Position numbers and translations under genes: made by a program. DNA of 64,000 nucleotides from Bacillota bacterium (GTDB lineage: Bacteria > Bacillota > Clostridia > Lachnospirales > Lachnospiraceae): the NCBI GenBank assembly GCA_023418475.1, contig JAEZZO010000064.1, forward strand, positions 29,898-93,897, written 5' to 3'. The notes under the pieces were generated by a model. That model did no database searches and had not been told where the DNA came from. It was given only the letters and a program-made list of their open reading frames with translations. Of this stretch, positions 58,403 to 64,000 are shown in pieces. Numbering within the stretch: position 1 is the first letter of the stretch; each line of letters begins with the position of its first letter.

Positions 58403-59428
58403 TTAACGATATTCTTGGATAACTTTGATAAAAGAAAGAACATATTCCTCCTTCGTTGCCCAGGAGGTTACCAGACGAACAGCTGAGAACGAATTATCCA
58501 TTTCCTTCCATATATAAAAGGAATAATTCACCAGAAGTTTCTTGATTAATTCGTTAGGAAGAATAGGGAAGAGTTGATTGGAAGTGGAAGCAGTCAGAAA
58601 AGAATAACCGGCCTTATCGATGGAGTCTCTAAGCAAATCCGCCATCCGATTAGCATGGTTTGCAAGTTCAAAAAACAGATCATCCTTAAAAAGCTCCAAA
58701 AACTGTATTCCAAGCAAACTACCTTTTGCAAGCATAGCTCCTTTTTGCTTCATCAAAAATCGAAAATCATTTTTTAATGAATTCTTGCAAATGACAAGCG
58801 CTTCTCCAAGCATTGCCCCGTTTTTGGTACCACCTATATAGAAGGCATCAGTAAGGCGGGCAAAATCATTAAGCTTGGTATCATTTTCTTTGGCACATAG
58901 AGCGGATCCTAAACGTGCTCCGTCAGCATACAAGATTAAGTGAAAATCATTACAGACTTTACGCAGGGCTTCTAACTCGTCCAAATGATAAATTGTACCG
59001 ATTTCTGTAGGATTAGAGATATAAACAAGCTTAGGCTTCACCATATGTTCATCCGTATGCGATTTCATTACCAACACTATCTGGGATGGTGTAAGCTTAC
59101 CATCGGAGGAAGCTATGGATATTATTTTGTGTCCGGTAGCTTCAACTGCTCCGGTTTCATGTGTATGGATATGCCCGGTAACAGCAGCGATCGCAGCTTC
59201 ATGTGGACGTAAAAATGCAGAAATAGCTGTCAGATTTGTTTGCGTGCCACCAGTAAGTAAATGGATATCGATGTCCTTTTGCCCTATTTTTCCCTTTAAT
59301 ATCTCCACAGCTTCCTTGGTATAACGGTCCTCTCCATACCCTTCAGTCTGCTCCATGCTGTGGTCGGATAGAGCCTGAAGTAATTTAGGATGTGCAACCT
59401 CGCTATAATCATTTTTAAAACTGTACAT
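58403..59428 (-). CDS. ltaE: Low-specificity L-threonine aldolase
   Basis: A 341-residue PLP-dependent aldolase of the beta-eliminating lyase family that cleaves threonine or allo-threonine to glycine and acetaldehyde. YSEVAHPKLL with the following YGEDRYTKEAVE is the N-terminal signature, and ADGARLGSAL holds the PLP-binding region. The PLP lysine lies in YIGGTKNGAMLGE. AGGAGG lies ten bases before the ATG. It is on the opposite strand to the t6A genes around it and looks monocistronic. Confidence 0.92.
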   Translation of the reverse strand: MYSFKNDYSEVAHPKLLQALSDHSMEQTEGYGEDRYTKEAVEILKGKIGQKDIDIHLLTGGTQTNLTAISAFLRPHEAAIAAVTGHIHTHETGAVEATGHKIISIASSDGKLTPSQIVLVMKSHTDEHMVKPKLVYISNPTEIGTIYHLDELEALRKVCNDFHLILYADGARLGSALCAKENDTKLNDFARLTDAFYIGGTKNGAMLGEALVICKNSLKNDFRFLMKQKGAMLAKGSLLGIQFLELFKDDLFFELANHANRMADLLRDSIDKAGYSFLTASTSNQLFPILPNELIKKLLVNYSFYIWKEMDNSFSAVRLVTSWATKEEYVLSFIKVIQEYR

Positions 59429-59726
59429 AAATAGAAAACCTCCTTTTTATAAGGCAAAAAACTATAACCTTTCTTATACCGTTGAATTACTGAATTTGTA
59501 TTGGATTATAATAAATATAAGAAATTTAATCAAGTGATATATGCTATTAGTCCCTGAAGCACCGCTTTCTATCACAAATATCTGGACAAATGGTAGAAAA
59601 TACTGCTAAAATAAGGATGTGAGTATGTATTGTCTTATAGCATGCAGGATGGTATTCTATTGAAATTAGAATATTTACCGAAACATGCAGATAAAATCGG
59701 AACAAAATAAGAAAGGCTTGAAAAAA

Positions 59727-60641
59727 ATGTTGGATGTTTGTTTACTGGGAACAAGTGGTATGATGCCGCTGCCGGGGAGAGCACTAACTGCTCTTATGGC
59801 AAGGTATAATGGAAGCAGCTTGTTGATTGATTGCGGAGAGGGAACACAGGTAGCTATCAGAGAGAAGGGGTGGAGCTTTCATTCTATTGATATAATCTGT
59901 TTTACACATTATCACGGAGATCATATCAGTGGATTACCTGGGCTGCTCCTATCAATGGGGAATGCCGACAGAAGAAACCCGGTGACATTAATAGGACCAA
60001 AAGGTTTGGAAAGGGTGGTTAATGCATTGCGTGTTATTGCCCCGGAACTTCCTTTTGAATTAATATTCATCGAGCTGTCCGGTGTGGAGGAGACAATTGA
60101 GATAAATGGATATCATATAAAGGCTTTCCAGGTAAAACATAATATAATCTGCTACGGGTATAGTGTTTCCATCAAAAGAGGCGGCAGATTTTATACGGAA
60201 AAAGCCACAGAAAATAAGGTGCCTCAGAAATTCTGGAACAGGCTACAGAAGGGGGAAACTATTCAGGACGAAGATACCATTTATACGCCTGATATGGTAA
60301 TAGGACCTGAGCGGAAAGGTATAAAGCTTACGTATTGTACAGATTCAAGACCGCTAAAAATTATCTCGGAGAATGCCTATCAATCAGATTTGTTTATTTG
60401 TGAAGGAATGTACGGTGAAAATGAGAAGGATTCGAAAGCGAAGGAATATAAGCATATGACATTTTGCGAAGCGGCCCAGCTGGCAAAAAACGCTAAAGTC
60501 GCTGAACTATGGCTTACTCACTACAGTCCTTCCTTAATACGGCCCGAGGATTTTATTGGAGAAGCGAAGCGGATCTATGCGAATACGAAAGCAGGGAAGG
60601 ATCGAAAAAGCATAACCTTGGAGTTTGACAAGGACGAATAA
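59727..60641 (+). CDS. rnz: Ribonuclease Z
   Basis: A 304-residue zinc-dependent tRNA 3' endonuclease of the metallo-beta-lactamase fold. The metal motif THYHGDHISGLPG is followed by later metal ligands in YCTDSRP and AELWLTHYSPSLI. The length matches the Bacillus RNase Z. The tRNA-Ser genes at 63.3 and 63.5 kb lack encoded CCA, so RNase Z is the expected maturase for them. ATG 59727 is chosen because MLDVCLLGTSGM is the usual start; frames from 59685 add a charged tail. Confidence 0.93.
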   Translation: MLDVCLLGTSGMMPLPGRALTALMARYNGSSLLIDCGEGTQVAIREKGWSFHSIDIICFTHYHGDHISGLPGLLLSMGNADRRNPVTLIGPKGLERVVNALRVIAPELPFELIFIELSGVEETIEINGYHIKAFQVKHNIICYGYSVSIKRGGRFYTEKATENKVPQKFWNRLQKGETIQDEDTIYTPDMVIGPERKGIKLTYCTDSRPLKIISENAYQSDLFICEGMYGENEKDSKAKEYKHMTFCEAAQLAKNAKVAELWLTHYSPSLIRPEDFIGEAKRIYANTKAGKDRKSITLEFDKDE

Positions 60642-60663
60642 GCAGAAATAAGGGGGAAACAGA

Positions 60664-61248
60664 ATGGGAAGAAAGAGAACGGCGGTTACGGTAGTATCTA
60701 TGATAGTCTTGGCTGCTGCTATAATAGCAGTTTATTATTACTGGTCAAACAGGACAGAACCTTTAAGTAATGCGGAAAAGAGTCTGACAGAAAATCAAAA
60801 GTTAATCAATAAGGATTTGGTACAAAATTATCCTGAGACACCAAAGGAAGTAACGAAAATATTTGCAAGTATAATGAAGGCAATTTACAGTAATCCAAAG
60901 GAAGAAGAAATAAAACCATTGGCCCTTAAAGTAAGAGAACTATATGATGATGAATTACTGGCTAATAATCCGGAGAATACTTATCTTACAAATCTATATT
61001 CGGATCTTGCTAATTGGAAAAAGAAAAATCGTATAATTACGAATTTTCTTCTCGTGAAAGAGGATGAGGAAGAGCAGAAGGAGATAGATGGTATAAAATA
61101 TGCCACAAAATATATCTCGTTTACAATACAGCAAAATATTAAATTTACAGAAACATGGAAAGTATTATTGCGCCAAAATGAAGAGGAACAGTGGAAAATA
61201 ATGGGTTGGAGTTATATCAAAGACGATAATAGCAAAAGTGAGAATTAG
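60664..61248 (+). CDS. Membrane-anchored protein of unknown function (DUF6715-like)
   Basis: A 194-residue protein. An N-terminal signal anchor (AVTVVSMIVLAAAIIAVYYYW) is followed by an extracytoplasmic domain rich in Lys, Glu and Asn. A final WKVLLRQNEEEQWKIMGWSYI segment resembles small domains found in secreted clostridial proteins of unknown role. The DUF6715 assignment is tentative. It lies 22 bases after rnz, probably in the same transcript, and 138 bases before tsaD. Confidence 0.55.
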   Translation: MGRKRTAVTVVSMIVLAAAIIAVYYYWSNRTEPLSNAEKSLTENQKLINKDLVQNYPETPKEVTKIFASIMKAIYSNPKEEEIKPLALKVRELYDDELLANNPENTYLTNLYSDLANWKKKNRIITNFLLVKEDEEEQKEIDGIKYATKYISFTIQQNIKFTETWKVLLRQNEEEQWKIMGWSYIKDDNSKSEN

Positions 61249-61386
61249 TTATTATCATGAGAGTAAAATTTAAGGAATGTGGCTGACTTAGCCGGTGCTT
61301 TGTAAAGAAAATAGCTGCAAAGTTAGCAGACCGAATTCTTGATAAGTTTAAAATGCGAATAGGATTTGCGCAGAAATGGAGTTGTT

Positions 61387-62409
61387 ATGACAAAGGATAT
61401 AGTAATACTTGCAATAGAATCATCATGCGATGAGACGGCAGCAGCAGTTGTTAAAAATGGAAGAGAGGTCCTTTCAAATATTATTTCTTCCCAGATTGAG
61501 CTGCATAAGCTTTATGGCGGAGTAGTTCCGGAAATTGCTTCTCGAAAGCATATCGAGAAAATAAATCAAGTGATTGAAGAGGCACTGTCTGAGGCAAATG
61601 TAACATTGGAAGAGATTGATGCAATAGGTGTTACGTATGGACCGGGATTGGTGGGAGCTCTTTTGGTTGGAGTAGCACAAGCAAAAGCAATCAGCTTTGC
61701 AACAGGAAAACCTTTAGTCGGTGTACATCATATAGAAGGGCATGTTTCGGCAAATTATATAGAAAACAAGGAGTTGGAACCTCCATTTCTCTGCTTAATT
61801 GTATCAGGGGGACATACGCATCTTGTAATTGTGAAAGAATATGGGATTTACGAAATAATCGGCAGAACCAGAGATGATGCTGCTGGTGAGGCATTTGACA
61901 AGGTAGCGCGTGCAATCGGATTGGGATACCCGGGAGGACCAAAGATCGATAAATTATCTAAAGAAGGAAATAAAAAAGCAATTGTATTTCCAAGGGCACG
62001 TATTGAAGATGCAAAGTATGATTTTAGTTTTAGCGGAGTAAAATCAGCTGTTTTAAATCATATAAATTCATGCGAAATGAAAAATGAGGAAATAAATCGT
62101 GCAGATATTGCCGCATCCTTTCAGGAAGCAGTGGTTGATGTGCTGGTGACAAAAACAATAGAAGCGGCAAAAGACTATAAAATAACCAAAATAGCAGCAG
62201 CAGGAGGTGTAGCGGCGAATTCTTCGCTGCGGGAGGCAATGGCAGCGGCATGTAAAGAAAATGGATTTACTTTTTATCATCCGTCACCTATTCTGTGTAC
62301 AGACAATGCAGCTATGATTGGAGCAGCGGCTTATTATGAATATCTGAAGGGAAGCAGAGCAGGTCTGGATCTGAATGCGGTTCCCAATCTTAGAATCGGA
62401 GAACGTTAA
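61387..62409 (+). CDS. tsaD: tRNA t6A synthase TsaD
   Basis: A 340-residue TsaD, the catalytic subunit that transfers threonylcarbamoyl from its adenylate to tRNA A37. The metal-binding HHIEGH motif is intact. The N-terminal LAIESSCDETAAAVV, the VSGGHTHLV and the GGVAANSSLREAM nucleotide-site segments are also present. GGAG lies just upstream of ATG 61387; the in-frame TTG at 61366 overlaps a GCGCAGAAATGGAG motif. TsaB and TsaE are encoded about 5 kb upstream, so all three t6A subunits lie in this window. Confidence 0.96.
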   Translation: MTKDIVILAIESSCDETAAAVVKNGREVLSNIISSQIELHKLYGGVVPEIASRKHIEKINQVIEEALSEANVTLEEIDAIGVTYGPGLVGALLVGVAQAKAISFATGKPLVGVHHIEGHVSANYIENKELEPPFLCLIVSGGHTHLVIVKEYGIYEIIGRTRDDAAGEAFDKVARAIGLGYPGGPKIDKLSKEGNKKAIVFPRARIEDAKYDFSFSGVKSAVLNHINSCEMKNEEINRADIAASFQEAVVDVLVTKTIEAAKDYKITKIAAAGGVAANSSLREAMAAACKENGFTFYHPSPILCTDNAAMIGAAAYYEYLKGSRAGLDLNAVPNLRIGER

Positions 62410-62518
62410 TCTAAAGCGAGCTACTCTAAATCCCGAATAGGAATAAATGCATTTTACTTACTAATCGTTATATTTACGGTCTAAGTTTGCAGAACTTAAG
62501 AAGGAGATGGTTATTTTT

Positions 62519-63226
62519 ATGAGTAAAATTACTGCAATCATTCTTGCAGCAGGACAGGGAAGACGTATGAACTCGCAGGTTGCCAAGCAATATCTGATGA
62601 TAAAGGATAAACCGGTGTTATATTATGCAATAAAATCATTTGAAAATAGCAGTGTGGATCATATATTGCTGGTTACCGGAAAGGATCAGCTGGAATATTG
62701 CAGAAAGAATATCGTCGAGGCTTACCAATTTGAAAAAGTATCCGCTATTATTGAAGGAGGCAGGGAACGCTATGATTCAGTTTATCAAGCGTTACTAAGC
62801 GTTAGCGGGACAGATTATGTACTGATTCATGACGGAGCAAGGCCATTTATTTCCCGGAATGTAATAGAAATGATTATTGAGCAGGTTGCTAAGGAGAAAG
62901 CATGTATTATCGGAGTACCCGTAAAGGAAACTATAAAAATGGTAAATGAGGATGGTTTTATTACAGCTACGCCAAAACGAGATACGCTATGGTCGGCACA
63001 AACGCCGCAGGCTTTTGATTATACCTCTATAAAGGAAGCTTACGATTTGTTTTATGAGGAAGAAGATAAAACCGGCTTAGGAATTACCGATGATGCGATG
63101 GTTTATGAAAAATATAGGAAGCGTCCGGTTAAGATGCTTATGGGCGATTATAATAACCTGAAGATTACAACTCCGGAGGATTTGACACTTGCAGAAGGTA
63201 TTCTGAATAGTCTATTGTTTGAATAG
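62519..63226 (+). CDS. ispD: 2-C-methyl-D-erythritol 4-phosphate cytidylyltransferase
   Basis: A 235-residue IspD, the second-step enzyme of the methylerythritol phosphate pathway to isoprenoids. It couples CTP and MEP to give CDP-ME. LAAGQGRRM is the nucleotide loop, HDGARPF the metal/CTP segment and VKETIKMV the MEP-binding segment. AAGGAGATGG at 62501-62510 supports ATG 62519; the ATG at 62507 lies within it. It has no operon partner here (ispF is not adjacent). Confidence 0.93.
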   Translation: MSKITAIILAAGQGRRMNSQVAKQYLMIKDKPVLYYAIKSFENSSVDHILLVTGKDQLEYCRKNIVEAYQFEKVSAIIEGGRERYDSVYQALLSVSGTDYVLIHDGARPFISRNVIEMIIEQVAKEKACIIGVPVKETIKMVNEDGFITATPKRDTLWSAQTPQAFDYTSIKEAYDLFYEEEDKTGLGITDDAMVYEKYRKRPVKMLMGDYNNLKITTPEDLTLAEGILNSLLFE

Positions 63227-63270
63227 GATATAAAAGAGGAACAATTCTTTCGATATTATAAGAAAACTAC

Positions 63271-63299
63271 TTGACACAGCTTGTTTTAAATGATATACT
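63271..63299 (+). promoter_or_regulatory. Sigma-A promoter of the tRNA-Ser genes
   Basis: TTGACA (63271-63276) and TATACT (63294-63299) are 17 bases apart, ending 15 bases before the first tRNA. Confidence 0.9.
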
Positions 63300-63314
63300 A
63301 GCGAAGCGATGTTT

Positions 63315-63400
63315 GGAGAGATGCCCGAGCGGCTTAAGGGGCTGGTCTTGAAAACCAGTGATTCTGAAAGGAACCGTGGGTTCGAATCCCACTCTCTCCG
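63315..63400 (+). tRNA. tRNA-Ser(UGA)
   Basis: An 86-base type II tRNA. The acceptor GGAGAGA (63315-63321) pairs with TCTCTCC (63393-63399), the discriminator is G63400, and CCA is not encoded. Anticodon stem CTGGT/ACCAG encloses loop CTTGAAA with anticodon TGA at 63349-63351, and TTCGAATC is the T loop region. It has the long variable arm expected for serine. Confidence 0.97.
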
Positions 63401-63469
63401 TTTTAAAAAAGCTATTTGTATTATATGAATGACTTTTTTAAACAATAGGATGTATTTATTCATCTGATT

Positions 63470-63558
63470 GGAGAAATACCCAAGAGGCTGAAGGGGCTCC
63501 CCTGGAAAGGGAGTAGGTCGTTAATAGCGGCGCAAGGGTTCAAATCCCTTTTTCTCCG
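63470..63558 (+). tRNA. tRNA-Ser(GGA)
   Basis: An 89-base type II tRNA. The acceptor GGAGAAA (63470-63476) pairs with TTTCTCC (63551-63557), the discriminator is G63558, and CCA is not encoded. Stem CTCCC/GGGAG encloses loop CTGGAAA with anticodon GGA at 63504-63506. The variable arm is long (TAGGTCGTTAATAGCGGCGC), as for serine. It is 69 bases after tRNA-Ser(UGA) and probably cotranscribed. Confidence 0.97.
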
Positions 63559-63619
63559 TACTACTTCTAAGTTATAATAAACAGTAAAAAACTGGTTAAA
63601 AAATAATTTAAAAAAGTAG

Positions 63620-63648
63620 TTGACAAAGAGCTGGATGCATGATAAGAT
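63620..63648 (+). promoter_or_regulatory. rRNA operon promoter
   Basis: TTGACA (63620-63625) and TAAGAT (63643-63648) are 17 bases apart. The leader that follows (63655-63963) has the clostridial CCTTGATAATTGAACAGTAAAA segment. Confidence 0.85.
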
Positions 63649-63963
63649 AGTCAAGCTGACGTTGAGAAACACAGCAGACAACGGCATCACAGCAAACGAA
63701 CCTTGATAATTGAACAGTAAAACAACCCTGAAAATTCTAAAAAAAATGAAGCTTCACATGGGCTTCAAGGTATCCTAAGAATACAAAATATTCTTAAGAT
63801 ACAAAATAGATTTTCATTAGATATATCAGTCATGATATATCACGAACCGTATTTGAGATCGAGTAATCGATAACAGATACACCACAAAAACAGTAAAGAT
63901 AACAGGATAGCTTGAATGATTTTAATTATTTGGCTAACGTTTATCTGACTGGATCAAAAACTT

Positions 63964-64000
<37 letters not shown>

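Noticed and set aside
61366..61386. In-frame TTG start upstream of tsaD
   Set aside because: The TTG lies within the GCGCAGAAATGGAG motif that carries the ribosome-binding site for ATG 61387, and the added residues are not part of TsaD.
61260..61386. A further copy of the pseudoknot upstream of tsaD
   Set aside because: Only the last strand (GCGCAG) and the spacing to the start resemble the motif. No loop strand complementary to it over more than four bases is present.

Overview
The window is an AT-rich stretch of chromosome from a low-GC Gram-positive anaerobe, most likely of the class Clostridia and family Lachnospiraceae (near Lachnoclostridium or Anaerocolumna). This rests on gene content and style: strong AGGAGG ribosome-binding sites, frequent TTG/GTG starts, T-box leaders, a THF (folate) riboswitch, the mbl-flhO-flhP order, a long-form HPF, a TrpB2-type tryptophan synthase and CvfB. 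I could not run a phylogenetic search. Flagellar genes, a CheW and a SleB/CwlJ-type hydrolase point to a motile, possibly spore-forming cell. Almost all of the window looks like ordinary chromosomal backbone. I see no prophage, insertion sequence, CRISPR array or defence island.

Layout. 0-3.4 kb: a tryptophan-specific T-box leader and a three-gene TrpXYZ-type importer. 3.6-5.6 kb: an SDR oxidoreductase, then a THF riboswitch driving folT. 5.6-11.4 kb (minus strand): a cell-wall hydrolase, the rpoD-plsC pair, and trpB2 behind a second tryptophan T-box. 12-18.9 kb: a YdcF-like protein, a nitroreductase, and the str genes rpsL, rpsG, fusA and tuf. 19.9-25.6 kb: mbl with three flagellar rod genes, then recD2. 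25.6-34.6 kb: a mixed housekeeping stretch (polysaccharide deacetylase, nucleotidyltransferase, comF, a YvyF-like flagellar regulator, cvfB, acyl-ACP thioesterase, a methyltransferase, trxB and an NlpC/P60 endopeptidase). 34.8-37.5 kb: an MBOAT/SGNH acetylation pair. 37.5-38.3 kb: a DnaA-box cluster. 38.3-43.6 kb: hpf, secA, prfB (with programmed frameshift) and cheW. 43.8-46.2 kb: a polar amino-acid ABC importer. 46.6-51.2 kb: a degenerate amidohydrolase lipoprotein, a PheB-type ACT protein, hom and apgM. 51.6-55.9 kb: tex, a second YdcF-like protein, and an FMN riboswitch with ribU. 56.1-63.2 kb: the tRNA t6A genes tsaE, tsaB and tsaD with rimI, ltaE, rnz and ispD. 63.3-64 kb: two tRNA-Ser genes and the start of an rRNA operon.

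Regulation is the richest layer. Two T-boxes read the same Trp codon, one for uptake and one for a synthase, so tryptophan supply is controlled from two ends. Two vitamin transporters are each placed under their own riboswitch. The most interesting unexplained signals are: (i) a compact H-type pseudoknot motif, almost identical in its paired strands, placed just upstream of the start codons of two unrelated genes (about 13.0 and 28.6 kb); (ii) a tandem 30-bp repeat that can repeatedly sequester the trpB2 Shine-Dalgarno sequence; (iii) a DnaA-box cluster far from any dnaA gene; and (iv) two families of dispersed structured intergenic elements.
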